From contig JAGRBY010000006.1 of the NCBI GenBank assembly GCA_020433835.1, forward strand, positions 1 through 44,578: a DNA stretch of 44,578 bases, given 5' to 3'. The notes beneath the pieces were generated by a model. It was not told the origin of the DNA. It saw only the letters and a list, made by a program, of their open reading frames with translations, and did no database searches. Shown piece by piece: positions 9,030 through 18,527 of this stretch. Numbering within the stretch: position 1 is the first letter of the stretch; every line of letters starts with the position of its first letter. This DNA comes from Anaerolineae bacterium (GTDB taxonomy: Bacteria; Chloroflexota; Anaerolineae; 4572-78; J111). The translations under genes and the position numbers were made by a program.

Positions 9030-10490
9030 ATGTTAACAAAAAGACACTTTTATTTAAGCATCTTCATAAGCCTTTTAATAGTAAGCTCCACAGGTAATCT
9101 GGCCTTTGCTCAAGAGCCTAACAAGTGGGCTATATCGGTAAATATACCTAATTACAGTGATAATGGTAGCCCGCCCACTTTAATTGCTGATCAAAATCAA
9201 ACTGTACACGTTTTTTATGGGGATACATTCGACGGTGCAAGTGTAGTTATGTATCGCCAATGGACACTTGAAAACGGTTGGACTAAACCTCTAGATATAT
9301 ACATTGGCACTATAAGTATTACAGGTTTGTTAGTAGACGAAAACAACACGCTGCACATGACCTTTTTTAAGGGTACTGAGGTAGATGGGAATATATATTA
9401 CATGTCCGGCGATTTGGCTGGACTAGCCCAAGGTCAAGGTGCCCGTGTATGGTCTACTCCCCAGTTAATTGCAGGAAATGCCGGTCCGTTTGGTCATGGA
9501 GCCAGTACTATTGACAAACAGGGAAATATTTACAGCCTCTATGGAGGACGTGAAGATGGAAATGGACTGTACTCTATTTACTCTACTGACTATGGTAAAA
9601 ACTGGTCTACACCAGAAACTGTTTTTTTAACCTATAGTGATGAAGCATGGCCTACAGTTCCAAATGTGATCTCTGACTCTAATGGTAATGTGCATGCGGT
9701 GTGGAGTGTTTGGAGTACGGCCGGGGTAGGTGAAGAAATTCTCTATGCCAGCATGGATGCGGACACTAAACAATGGAGTACGCCTATACAACTTGCCAAA
9801 AGAGATGAGGGCGATTACGAAGCCGACTGGCCATCTATCGTTGAGCATAACGGCGAGCTAATAGTCATCTATCAGGATGACTTTCCTGCCACAAAATTTA
9901 TGCGGCGCTCCAGAGACAACGGCTTGACCTGGTCAAATCCTGTTCGCCCTTGGGATCATATAGGGGAATATGGCGCGCCCGTCTTTCTAAAAGATGGAGA
10001 TGACACCTTACATATCATTCTGGGTAATCGTCTTAATGATCTTTCTCACGGTATGTGGCATGGGGTATGGTTAGAAGATGGATGGTCTCAACTAGAACCG
10101 ATTGTTACTGGCCCAAAAACAAATCAATTCGACCCAACCAGGCCATCTGCTGTCATTGTCCAAGGAAATGTATTACTCGCCACCTGGGATATGGACTCAG
10201 CCAAACCGGATAATGGTATATGGTACTCTTACACAACATTAGATGCAACAGAGCTATCTTTGAAACCTTTGCCAACATTAGCCCCACCTACGGCTATACC
10301 CACAGTTGCCGCTACGGAGGAACCTGCTACACCTACTCCAGTTCGTCAAGCTGTAGATCTATCCCAAATAAAGGAACCATCAAGTAATTCATATTCTAAT
10401 AATCCATCGTTCCCATTAAGCCTAAGTTTAATACCTGTTGCACTTATTTTGGCAATAGTATTCGTTGTAATTCGCTTAAATCATCGCTAA
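9030..10490 (+). CDS. Membrane-anchored sialidase-like (BNR repeat) beta-propeller protein
   Basis: A 486-residue exported protein. The signal peptide ends near AFAQ (residue 28). The body (about 35-400) is a beta-propeller with two clear Asp-box motifs, STDYGKNW (185-192) and SRDNGLTW (294-301), plus degenerate copies. A Pro/Thr linker (about 415-435) leads to a C-terminal membrane helix (about 461-482) with a short basic tail, so the propeller faces outward on a type I anchor. Sialidase-fold proteins either cleave or only bind glycans; the arginine triad and nucleophile were not confirmed, so no activity is claimed. It sits between a GT-C enzyme and the ABC exporter genes, which suggests a role in handling the exported glycan. 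Confidence 0.68.
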   Translation: MLTKRHFYLSIFISLLIVSSTGNLAFAQEPNKWAISVNIPNYSDNGSPPTLIADQNQTVHVFYGDTFDGASVVMYRQWTLENGWTKPLDIYIGTISITGLLVDENNTLHMTFFKGTEVDGNIYYMSGDLAGLAQGQGARVWSTPQLIAGNAGPFGHGASTIDKQGNIYSLYGGREDGNGLYSIYSTDYGKNWSTPETVFLTYSDEAWPTVPNVISDSNGNVHAVWSVWSTAGVGEEILYASMDADTKQWSTPIQLAKRDEGDYEADWPSIVEHNGELIVIYQDDFPATKFMRRSRDNGLTWSNPVRPWDHIGEYGAPVFLKDGDDTLHIILGNRLNDLSHGMWHGVWLEDGWSQLEPIVTGPKTNQFDPTRPSAVIVQGNVLLATWDMDSAKPDNGIWYSYTTLDATELSLKPLPTLAPPTAIPTVAATEEPATPTPVRQAVDLSQIKEPSSNSYSNNPSFPLSLSLIPVALILAIVFVVIRLNHR

Positions 10491-10505
10491 ATAAAGAGGT
10501 AAAAC

Positions 10506-11327
10506 ATGCAATCCGCACTTGGAATAAAAACACTATACAATCATCGCGATCTACTGATAGCATGGACAGTGCGTACCATCAAAGCCAGATATCAACAGTC
10601 GGTACTTGGTGGTTTGTGGGCTATATTACAACCTGTGGCTACGGCTACTATTTTTACAATCATATTTACAGTTTTTATCCCGATAGATACCGGTAGTGTA
10701 CCTTACATACTTTTTGTCTATACAGCTATGGTAGCCTGGACATTCTTCGCAACATCTCTAGTCGATATGGTAGAGTCGCTTACTATCAATATGAATTTAG
10801 TGTCAAAGATATATTTTCCACGAGAAGTTCTGCCTATAGCGGCTCTATTGGCACGGCTGCTTGATTTTCTCATTGCGTCCTTAGTATTATTTATAATGAT
10901 GGTCTATTTTCAAGTTCCTCTATTTAAGGTTAATTGGATTTTCTTGCCAGCCATCATTGTTGTACAGCTTACGTTGGCTTTAGGGCTAGGCTTTTTCGGT
11001 GCAGCCCTCAATGTATTTTATCGAGACGTAAAACACTTGGTTGCACTTGGATTGCAACTCTGGCTTTATGCCACACCTATTATCTACCCAACAACCCGAG
11101 TACCCGAACGGTTTCACCCTTTCTATTTTCTCAACCCTATGGCAGGCATAATCGAATCGTATCGAGACGTACTTGTTCGACCCGAGATGACCACGCTGGG
11201 AACATATACCATTAACGGAATGCAAATCCCGTATCTTCTACCCTCAGCTATCATCGCTTCGGTGATACTGATTGCCGGTTACTGGTTTTTCAAGAAAGCG
11301 GAATTTCAATTTGCGGACATCGTTTAA
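10506..11327 (+). CDS. wzm: Polysaccharide ABC transporter permease (Wzm/TagG type)
   Basis: A 273-residue ABC-2 type permease with about six membrane helices. The N-terminus has the family feature of a cytoplasmic amphipathic stretch, DLLIAWTVRTIKARYQQSVLGGLWAILQP in outline, before the first helix. FPREVLP and an FYRDVKHL motif between helices are typical of the Wzm/TagG group. It starts 15 bp after the propeller gene and ends 13 bp before its ATPase partner, so the pair is co-transcribed. It should form the membrane channel that exports a lipid-linked glycan. Confidence 0.9.
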   Translation: MQSALGIKTLYNHRDLLIAWTVRTIKARYQQSVLGGLWAILQPVATATIFTIIFTVFIPIDTGSVPYILFVYTAMVAWTFFATSLVDMVESLTINMNLVSKIYFPREVLPIAALLARLLDFLIASLVLFIMMVYFQVPLFKVNWIFLPAIIVVQLTLALGLGFFGAALNVFYRDVKHLVALGLQLWLYATPIIYPTTRVPERFHPFYFLNPMAGIIESYRDVLVRPEMTTLGTYTINGMQIPYLLPSAIIASVILIAGYWFFKKAEFQFADIV

Positions 11328-11340
11328 CTGAAGGGAAATT

Positions 11341-12573
11341 ATGACTTACTCTATTGAATTTAGCAACGTATCTAAACGATATCGAATTGGTAGCAACTTA
11401 TCCAGCTTAAGAGATTTACTTGGTGCTCGCAAAGAAGCAAAAAATGCCAAGTATCACTGGGCCGTAAAAGATGTTGACTTTGCCTTAAAACCGGGTGAGT
11501 CCCTGGGCATTATTGGGCCAAACGGAGCAGGTAAAACAACTATCCTAAAACTCTTATCTAGAGTTACGCAACCCACTGATGGATATATTAAAGTCAACGG
11601 ACGCTACTCAGCGCTCATAGAATTGGGAGCCGGTTTTCATCCCGACTTAACCGGACGAGAAAATGTTTTTCTAAACGGTACAATTTTGGGGATGAGTCGC
11701 AAGGAAATAAAAAAGCGGTACGACCAAATTGTTGAATTTTCCGGCATTGCTCCATTTATCGATACGCCGGTTAAACGCTACTCGTCCGGGATGTATGCCC
11801 GGTTAGGGTTTGCCATTGCCGCCCATATTGATCCAGAAGTGTTGATTGTTGATGAAGTTTTAGCCGTGGGTGATTATGCATTTCAAATGAAATGTTATAA
11901 CCGGATGGATGAACTGCGTGCCAATGGAACATCGCTCATATTTGTTTCGCACAATATGGAAGTTGTTCGTCGCGTGTGTGATCGTGGCATGGTTATGTAT
12001 CGCGGCCAAAATATTTTCCAAGGGGCGGCAGCAGAAGCCGTTATTGCTTATTCAGATGCATTACGCCAGGCAGCTCGCGAAAGTAATAGCACTGCTCCCA
12101 AAGAAGATGGTATGTCACAACGCGCAATGACTTTTGATGCCGAAGTAAAAACTGTAACCCTCCTTAATGAAGGCGGGAAAGCAGTTACGGTTTTAGACTC
12201 AGGTACAAAAGCCACGCTGGCTGTTGATTATCAGTTTAATAAAGATGTAAAAAATCCAATTTTTGCATTCACAATTCGTACCGAAGATGGCCGTATTGTT
12301 TACGACAATACAACCCAATGGATGAAAATTAAAACGCCGGACTTTTACAGCGGGCAACATTGCCGCGTAGAGTATACATTTGATGTCGCTTTATTAGAAG
12401 GCTCTTATGAATTAGGTGTTGACGTTGCCGCCGGCGATTTAAGTACCTACTATGATCGCTTAGAACGTGCTTTAGGCTTTTGGGTTAAAAGTAGTGGCGG
12501 GGCAAAAGGTCTGGCTAATTTAGAAGCAAAAGTAGCTTTCAAAGAATTAGCTTCTAATGGAGTAACCGTGTGA
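11341..12573 (+). CDS. wzt: Polysaccharide ABC transporter ATPase with C-terminal glycan-binding domain (Wzt type)
   Basis: A 410-residue ATPase. Walker A is GPNGAGKTT (Lys65), the signature is YSSGMYARLGFA and Walker B is VLIVDEVLAVGD. Residues 1 to about 245 are the nucleotide-binding domain. Residues about 265-405 form a beta-rich extension of the Wzt_C type, which in characterised systems recognises the finished or capped polysaccharide before export. That length (410, against about 250 for a bare ATPase) supports a substrate-selecting exporter rather than a plain TagH. A GAAGGG ribosome site lies just upstream. The stop overlaps the next start. Confidence 0.92.
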   Translation: MTYSIEFSNVSKRYRIGSNLSSLRDLLGARKEAKNAKYHWAVKDVDFALKPGESLGIIGPNGAGKTTILKLLSRVTQPTDGYIKVNGRYSALIELGAGFHPDLTGRENVFLNGTILGMSRKEIKKRYDQIVEFSGIAPFIDTPVKRYSSGMYARLGFAIAAHIDPEVLIVDEVLAVGDYAFQMKCYNRMDELRANGTSLIFVSHNMEVVRRVCDRGMVMYRGQNIFQGAAAEAVIAYSDALRQAARESNSTAPKEDGMSQRAMTFDAEVKTVTLLNEGGKAVTVLDSGTKATLAVDYQFNKDVKNPIFAFTIRTEDGRIVYDNTTQWMKIKTPDFYSGQHCRVEYTFDVALLEGSYELGVDVAAGDLSTYYDRLERALGFWVKSSGGAKGLANLEAKVAFKELASNGVTV

Positions 12574-13712
12574 AAGCACAAACAGTTAGCGTCATCATTC
12601 CAGCCTATAATCAAGGTGATTATTTGGCGGAAGCGATAGAGAGCGTGCTAACACAAACGTATCCTCATTTTGAAATCGTAGTTGTAGACGATGGCTCAAC
12701 CGATAACACGGCAGAGGTGGCGCAAAGCTATTCCGATCCACGCGTACGCTACATCTACCGAGAGAATGGTGGATTATCCGCTGCCCGTAACACCGGTTTG
12801 GAACACGCTTCTGGTGAGCTAATAACTTTTTTAGACTCAGACGATCTTTTTCTACCTGAGAAACTGTCTGTTTTAATCACTGCAATGGACAACAACCCGG
12901 CAGTTGGGTTAGCCGCCGGACAAGCTATTATGATCGACGATCAGAGTCGGCGACTCGATAAAATGATCGACTCACCACTGCCAGAAAACCAAGCCCAACT
13001 TTTACTGGGCAATCCTATCCATGTAGGAAGCGTTGTGGTTAAACGAGAGTGGCTGGCCCAAGTTGAGCCATTTGATGAAAGTTTTCGGGCTTGTGAAGAT
13101 TGGGATATGTGGATTCGCCTGGCCAAAGCCGGGTGCCAAATGTGTTGGTTGCCGGTACCTGTTTCACTCTATCGCGTTCATGCAGCCCAAATGACACGGG
13201 GAGCCGAACGCATGCGTACGGCTATGTTAGCTACTTTAGATAAAACTTTTAGTGACTCACATTTGCCCGGCGAATGGTATGCGTTAAAAAACACGGCTTA
13301 TGCGGCTGTTTATGTTAGAGCTGCGGCTCGTGCCTTTCATGCAAATGAACTTATCAACGGAAAATCCGATCTTGATAAAGCTATACAGCTAGATCCAACT
13401 TTACTTGACAATCATGCCGATAAACTAAGTACACAGTTAGCCGGTTGGGCAGATGCTCCGATGGTGAGTGACTCATTGGCCTATCTAGAACGTGTATTTG
13501 ACAATTTACCGGATAGCCTGGCCGTATTACGTCAAAAGAAAAGACACTATTTAGGCCAAATGGCAATGCAAAAAGCATTTGAGCATTATCGTCAAGGTGA
13601 TCTGGCAGCAGCAAGATTTTTTGTACGGCGGGCATTTCGATATCAACCCGGATGGATAAAAAACCGGGGTGCTTTATCGATATTCGCTCGATCCCACTTT
13701 AGCCCATCTTAA
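12570..13712 (+). CDS. GT2 family glycosyltransferase with helical, TPR-like C-terminus
   Basis: A 380-residue protein. The GT-A domain (about 1-230) has VSVIIPAYNQ, VVDDGSTDNT and the metal-binding LDSDD (Asp89, Asp91), plus the acceptor-side CEDWDMW motif. The remaining 150 residues are helical and resemble TPR repeats. The GTG start overlaps the wzt stop by 4 bp (GTGA), implying translational coupling with the exporter. A GGAG lies 6 bp before the start. A clear relative with the same layout is at 18528-19790. Acts in the cytoplasm on a nucleotide-sugar donor; donor and acceptor unknown. Confidence 0.82.
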   Translation: MKAQTVSVIIPAYNQGDYLAEAIESVLTQTYPHFEIVVVDDGSTDNTAEVAQSYSDPRVRYIYRENGGLSAARNTGLEHASGELITFLDSDDLFLPEKLSVLITAMDNNPAVGLAAGQAIMIDDQSRRLDKMIDSPLPENQAQLLLGNPIHVGSVVVKREWLAQVEPFDESFRACEDWDMWIRLAKAGCQMCWLPVPVSLYRVHAAQMTRGAERMRTAMLATLDKTFSDSHLPGEWYALKNTAYAAVYVRAAARAFHANELINGKSDLDKAIQLDPTLLDNHADKLSTQLAGWADAPMVSDSLAYLERVFDNLPDSLAVLRQKKRHYLGQMAMQKAFEHYRQGDLAAARFFVRRAFRYQPGWIKNRGALSIFARSHFSPS

Positions 13713-13963
13713 TTTAGTCCACCACGCTTAACAGGTTGGACAATAGCGTAGCAAAATTGCCAAACAAAAATTAATTATTGGCTATCAATAATAATCTGTT
13801 AGTGGGGCCACCAGGGATGCTTTTAGCTACCCTCTCAAGTAAATACTATCTCAATCTCGTGACAGATAACCCGCTAATGAGCATCAAAAAATGAGTTTCA
13901 ACTTCCAACTGAACTGTAATTTGTTCATAACTATTCAGTTGAGGTTGACAGGAGAATCAAGAT

Positions 13964-14914
13964 ATGTCTAAAAAAATTCTAGTAGTTGGTGGAACCGGCT
14001 TTATAGGCAGTCACTTAGTATCTCAATTAATTAAAGATAATTATCAGGTCAGGGTACTTAGTCGTAAAGCTCCTGTAAGTACTAATCACACTTTTGAAAA
14101 TGTAGAATATTTATCAGGCAGTTTCTTGGCCCTAGACTGCGTGAAAAAAGCGCTAACGGATATTGATATCGTTTATCATTTGGCAGTAACCACCACTCCA
14201 GGCTCATCGAATGATCAAATTCTGTATGATGCGCAAACAAATTTAATGGGTAGCTTGAACTTAATTCAGGTATCTGCCGAAGCTAATGTTAGTCGGTTTA
14301 TCTTTGTTTCCTCCGGTGGCTCCGTATACGGGCCAACTAAGGCTGAGCTTATTTCAGAAACCACTCCAACTAATCCCATTTCTGCTCACGGTGTTAGCAA
14401 ACTGGCTATTGAAAAATATTTAGAAATTTATAGACGTCAATTTGGACTTGACTATCGCATTGCTCGCGCAGGCAATCCTTACGGTGAAAGACAAAACATA
14501 GAAAAGGGGCAAGGTTTCATTGCTTATGCAATGCAGCAAATAGCTCAAAACAAAGAAATTACTGTGTGGGGTGATGGGAGTGTCGTACGTGACTTCTTTT
14601 ATGTAGAAGATTTAGTTGATGCCTTACGATTAATGCTTGATGATGAAGAGAGCCACAAAACTTATAATGTCGGTAGCGGACAAGGTTTATCGCTTAATGA
14701 AATTATCGAGTCTCTTCGCGAAATAACCCATCAACAGATTCCTGTAACTTATCAAGAAGGCCGCCCTGCAGATGTCCCTTATAATGCTTTAGACATTAGT
14801 CGAATATCTTCAACTTTAGGCTGGACACCAAAAATCTCTTTAACTACGGGTCTAGCCAGGTGCTGGTCGACGCTAAAAACGCCTTCTGACGTAATAAATA
14901 TAGCCGAAAATTAA
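13964..14914 (+). CDS. NAD-dependent epimerase/dehydratase family SDR with His in place of the catalytic Tyr
   Basis: A 316-residue extended SDR. The NAD-binding motif VVGGTGFIGSH is at residues 7-17 and VSSGGSVYG (Ser117-Ser118) is the usual catalytic Ser region. The expected YxxxK reads AHGVSK: Lys146 is present but the Tyr position (142) is His, codon CAC at 14387-14389. The rest (ARAGNPYGERQN, VWGDGSVVRDFFYVEDLVDA, YNVGSGQGLSLNEI) is typical of UDP-sugar 4-epimerases and related enzymes. Either the enzyme works differently, or it is a binding or inactive relative, or a single T-to-C change has occurred. An AGGAG precedes the ATG. Confidence 0.8.
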   Translation: MSKKILVVGGTGFIGSHLVSQLIKDNYQVRVLSRKAPVSTNHTFENVEYLSGSFLALDCVKKALTDIDIVYHLAVTTTPGSSNDQILYDAQTNLMGSLNLIQVSAEANVSRFIFVSSGGSVYGPTKAELISETTPTNPISAHGVSKLAIEKYLEIYRRQFGLDYRIARAGNPYGERQNIEKGQGFIAYAMQQIAQNKEITVWGDGSVVRDFFYVEDLVDALRLMLDDEESHKTYNVGSGQGLSLNEIIESLREITHQQIPVTYQEGRPADVPYNALDISRISSTLGWTPKISLTTGLARCWSTLKTPSDVINIAEN

Positions 14915-14954
14915 GCCCTATTCTACAAATACAAGTATCTTAACTGAGAGAAAA

Positions 14955-15983
14955 ATGAAATTAGGAATAGCAAATCACGAAACCTGGATCTTTATAGAAG
15001 ACATCTGCGCATATTTATCAACTAAATACGAGACTAAGATATTTGAACGGGCGACCTGGTCACTGCCGATTATGCAGCCTAAAATGTCTCATTACATGCT
15101 GAGAAAAAGCTTAAATGAATTTATCCATAGTTGTGATGTAGTTCTATTTGAATGGGCCAGTGAGCTTTTGGTAGAAGCATCTTCGATGAAAACACCCCAG
15201 GCAGCTTCATTGGTTGTTCGTTTGCATCGCTATGAGATGTTTCAGTGGACACATAGAATTAACTGGGAAAATGTTAGTTATGTAATTTTAGATACCCACG
15301 CTATGCGCAAAAAATTACTAGAGCGAACCGATTTACCTCCCGAGCGAGCACTCGTTTTGCCCAATGCTGTTCCTCTTTATAAAACGAATTCATCACATCG
15401 GCCTTTTAAGGGCAATATAGGTGTTTTAAGTACGTTAATCCCGCGAAAGCGAATTTACGAATTCATTTTAGGCTTTTACGCCCTCCAAAAACAGGAACCT
15501 GATTTGATGTTACACATCGGCGGAAATACTCAGCCCAGCTTCCAAGCGTATTATGAAGCTTTACACGATTTGATTGAAAAATTGGGTATTCAAGACAAAG
15601 TTAAATTTTATGGTCGCGTTGATGAACGTTGGGATTGGTACCAGAAAATGGATGTTTTCGTATCCTATAGTTACTCTGAGGGTATGCCAGTCGCGCCGAT
15701 AGAGGCTATAGCCAGTGGATGCTATTGTCTGTCACACTGGTGGGCCGGAGCAGAAGAAATATTTCCAGAAGATCAGTTATTTATCACTGAAGATGAATTT
15801 GTAGAAAAAATGTTGTCTTATATTCGCACTACAGATGAAGAGCGCGAAAAAATAAGTCAGCCTCTTCGAGATTTTGTACTTAATAATTGTAATTTAAGTC
15901 TGGTCAGTGAAGCCATTGAAGACGTACTTATAAAAGCTTATAAAGAAAGAACTGATGAAAAGGTTGAAACACAACACAAATAG
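14955..15983 (+). CDS. GT4-type glycosyltransferase
   Basis: A 342-residue GT-B enzyme. The N-terminal half is divergent (an acceptor domain). The C-terminal donor domain starts near NIGVLSTLIPRKRIYEFI and contains KFYGRVDE, VFVSYSYSEGMPVAPIEA (the E-x7-E-type donor site, here EGMPVAPIE) and GCYCLSHWW. It lies 40 bp after the SDR gene and probably shares its transcript. Cytoplasmic, nucleotide-sugar dependent. Donor unknown. Confidence 0.8.
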   Translation: MKLGIANHETWIFIEDICAYLSTKYETKIFERATWSLPIMQPKMSHYMLRKSLNEFIHSCDVVLFEWASELLVEASSMKTPQAASLVVRLHRYEMFQWTHRINWENVSYVILDTHAMRKKLLERTDLPPERALVLPNAVPLYKTNSSHRPFKGNIGVLSTLIPRKRIYEFILGFYALQKQEPDLMLHIGGNTQPSFQAYYEALHDLIEKLGIQDKVKFYGRVDERWDWYQKMDVFVSYSYSEGMPVAPIEAIASGCYCLSHWWAGAEEIFPEDQLFITEDEFVEKMLSYIRTTDEEREKISQPLRDFVLNNCNLSLVSEAIEDVLIKAYKERTDEKVETQHK

Positions 15984-16075
15984 GAATACCCTTCAGGGAA
16001 CTATTTGTACAAAATGAGTGTAAAGAGATCTTATTACCATTCTTCTAACATGCACATCTAAAAGGAGTTTACCTC

Positions 16076-17392
16076 GTGAAAATTAGCATTTTTGGTCTTG
16101 GTTATGTTGGCTGTGTTACCGCAGCTTGTTTAGCCCGTGATGGGCATACTGTTTTGGGGGTTGATGTAAATCCCTTGAAAGTTGATTTAGTTGGCTCAGG
16201 CCGATCTCCGCTTGTTGAACCCGGCCTGGAAGAAATGATGAAAGCCTCTGTTGCTTCCGGCAACTTAAAAGCCACACTCGATAGTCACGCGGCTATCCAG
16301 GAAAGCGATGTTAGCTTAGTTTGTGTAGGCACACCCAGCCATGAAAATGGCAATCTTGAGTTGAGCTATGTCAAAAATGTTTGTGGCGAAATTGGTAAAG
16401 CTCTGGCCGAAAAACAAGCCTATCACGTTGTTGTTATCCGCAGCACGGTTTTACCCGGTACTGTAGAAGAATGCCTCATCCCCATTCTAGAGCAAGAATC
16501 AGGGTTGAAAGCCGGTGTTGATTTTGGTGTCTGTATGAACCCCGAATTTTTAAGAGAAAGTACAGCCATAGAAGATTATTTCAACCCGAGCTTTATTGTT
16601 ATCGGTCAAATTGATGAACGCAGTGGAGATGTAGTTCACGAATTATACAAAAACTTAGAAGCTCCATCGTTCAAGACACCTATCCGCACAGCAGAGATGA
16701 TCAAATACTCTTGCAACGCCTTCCATGCTCTAAAAATCACCTTTGCTAATGAAATTGGCAATCTTTGTAAAGCCCACAGCATTGATGGTCAAGAAGTTAT
16801 GCACATCTTTGGCCATGATCAACAACTCAATATTTCAACAACCTATTTGAAACCGGGGTATGCCTTTGGCGGATCTTGTCTGCCTAAAGATGTACGCGCT
16901 TTGGTTTATCGCGCTAAAGAGCGAGATGTAGAATCTTCTCTCCTGCGCTCAATTTTATCCAGCAACCAAAACCAGATCGATCTGGGCATTAAAATGGTAG
17001 AAAGAACAAAGCGCAAAAAAGTGGGTATCCTGGGGCTAAGTTTCAAACCCAGTACAGATGACCTACGTGAAAGCCCGGCTATTGCTCTTGTAGAGACACT
17101 GGTAGGTAAAGGGTATCAAGTTCAAATTTTTGACGAAAACGTTCAACTTTCTCGCTTGATCGGGGCAAACAAGTCGTTTATTGAAAAAGAGCTGCCTCAT
17201 ATTGCTTCGTTAATGAGTGACTCATTAGAAGAATTGGTAGCTGAAGCAGAAGTTGTCGTTATTACCCACGGCAGCAAAACCTTCAAGGAAGTCCCTAACA
17301 TGATCACAGAAGAGCAAACGTTAATCGACCTGGTAGGGATTGCCAAAAACAATAAAGACATGCAAGGCCATTATGAAGGTATTTGCTGGTAA
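16076..17392 (+). CDS. algD: GDP-mannose 6-dehydrogenase (AlgD-like)
   Basis: A 438-residue UDP-glucose/GDP-mannose dehydrogenase family enzyme that oxidises a nucleotide hexose to the uronate with two NAD+. The Rossmann motif IFGLGYVG is at the N-terminus. The catalytic Cys in GGSCLPKD is residue 268, the same number as in Pseudomonas aeruginosa AlgD as I recall it, and the protein ends EGICW, as AlgD does. CVGTPSHENGNLELSYV and NPEFLRESTAI also follow AlgD more closely than UDP-glucose dehydrogenases. GDP-mannuronate is therefore the likely product. GTG start with AAGGAG 10 bp upstream. The next gene overlaps its 3' end. Confidence 0.88.
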   Translation: MKISIFGLGYVGCVTAACLARDGHTVLGVDVNPLKVDLVGSGRSPLVEPGLEEMMKASVASGNLKATLDSHAAIQESDVSLVCVGTPSHENGNLELSYVKNVCGEIGKALAEKQAYHVVVIRSTVLPGTVEECLIPILEQESGLKAGVDFGVCMNPEFLRESTAIEDYFNPSFIVIGQIDERSGDVVHELYKNLEAPSFKTPIRTAEMIKYSCNAFHALKITFANEIGNLCKAHSIDGQEVMHIFGHDQQLNISTTYLKPGYAFGGSCLPKDVRALVYRAKERDVESSLLRSILSSNQNQIDLGIKMVERTKRKKVGILGLSFKPSTDDLRESPAIALVETLVGKGYQVQIFDENVQLSRLIGANKSFIEKELPHIASLMSDSLEELVAEAEVVVITHGSKTFKEVPNMITEEQTLIDLVGIAKNNKDMQGHYEGICW

Positions 17393-18458
17393 CTATAAGG
17401 ATTTTGCAGTAATGACTAACCACCGTGTTCGCTATATAAAATTTCGCTATGGACATCACTCTCCTCACTCAGGATATTCCCGCCTGGCTGAATTTGGAGC
17501 ACCGGCCTATAACGGGGAAATTTTTACAGTAACAAAGCCACTTCCCAAAAGCATTATTCGCGAACGGCTCTTGTGGCGGCTGGCGGCTGGTACGCCTGGC
17601 TATGATCGGACTTCAATGGCAGCCGAACTTAAGGTTGCCTGGAATATCCTAAAAGAAAAAGGGTTCACTTATCACTTTTTATATGGCGAAACCACCTACC
17701 ACTACATTGGAAAGATGAACAATGTCAGACAAAATCATATCGTAGCCACGTTCCATCTACCTCCGGTTACACTCAAGGAGTTGGTTCAGATTGATTGGCA
17801 TTTGCCACAACTGTCTGCCATTGTTTGTGTAGGGTCAAACCAACAAGAGTTTTTTACAAAATTTCTTGATCGTGAGCGTATATTTTTTGTTCCATTAGGA
17901 GTTGATACTGATTACTTTACTCCTCCAGCCTCATTTGAGGATAGAGATCCGGATCTATGTCTGTTTGTAGGAGGCAATTATCGTGATTTTCCTACATTCA
18001 GAGGGTTAGTTGAACTGGTGTCTTATCAACGCCCGCAAACTAAATTTGTGGCGGTAACTTCACCGAAGAACTATGAGCTTATTGGCTCGCACCCTAACCT
18101 GACTCTTCGGTCTGGCATTCCGGAAGATGAATTTCGTGAGCTGTACCAATCAGCATCACTTATGGTTATGCCTCTTAGCGAAGCCACAGCAAATAATGCT
18201 ATTTTAGAATGCCTGGCTTGTGGGTTGCCGATGGTTGTGTCTGATGTAGGTGCTATTCGCGACTATGTTGATCCCGGGAGTGCTGTATTTACCAAACCGG
18301 GTAACGCTCGATGCATGTCAGATACAATTTTAAGCCTTCTGGAAAGTCCAAAAGATAGACAAAGAATGTCTGAACAAGCCAGAGTTCAAGCCTTAAAGTT
18401 CTCCTGGCCTAACGTAATCAAACAACTCAATGCTGTGTATGATGTAGCAAACAATTAA
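17373..18458 (+). CDS. GT4-type glycosyltransferase
   Basis: A 361-residue GT-B enzyme. The open frame reaches a TTG at 17340, but the ATG at 17373 (MKVFAGNYKD), with AAGG five bases upstream, is the better start and gives a 20-bp overlap with algD; the ATG at 17412 is an alternative. The donor domain contains LCLFVGGNYRDFPTF, LRSGIPEDEFRELY and the E-x7-E-type site LSEATANNAILECLACGLP. The tight overlap with algD argues that it uses or follows the sugar made there, for instance adding a mannuronate, which is an inference. Confidence 0.8.
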   Translation: MKVFAGNYKDFAVMTNHRVRYIKFRYGHHSPHSGYSRLAEFGAPAYNGEIFTVTKPLPKSIIRERLLWRLAAGTPGYDRTSMAAELKVAWNILKEKGFTYHFLYGETTYHYIGKMNNVRQNHIVATFHLPPVTLKELVQIDWHLPQLSAIVCVGSNQQEFFTKFLDRERIFFVPLGVDTDYFTPPASFEDRDPDLCLFVGGNYRDFPTFRGLVELVSYQRPQTKFVAVTSPKNYELIGSHPNLTLRSGIPEDEFRELYQSASLMVMPLSEATANNAILECLACGLPMVVSDVGAIRDYVDPGSAVFTKPGNARCMSDTILSLLESPKDRQRMSEQARVQALKFSWPNVIKQLNAVYDVANN

Positions 18459-18527
18459 GTGTACCTTAGCCACGGATGTTTGTTACACATCCTATGAATA
18501 TAAACAAGTAGCTACAAGGTTTCCTCA

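Noticed and set aside
13713..13963. Possible array promoter or terminator before the SDR gene
   Set aside because: Only a weak ATTATTG/CAATAAT hairpin (13774-13792) without a T-run and no phased repeats; the promoter here remains unidentified.
16043..16049. TTCTAAC before the algD-like gene
   Set aside because: No further units at 11-bp steps and no -10 box at the required distance; treated as a chance match.
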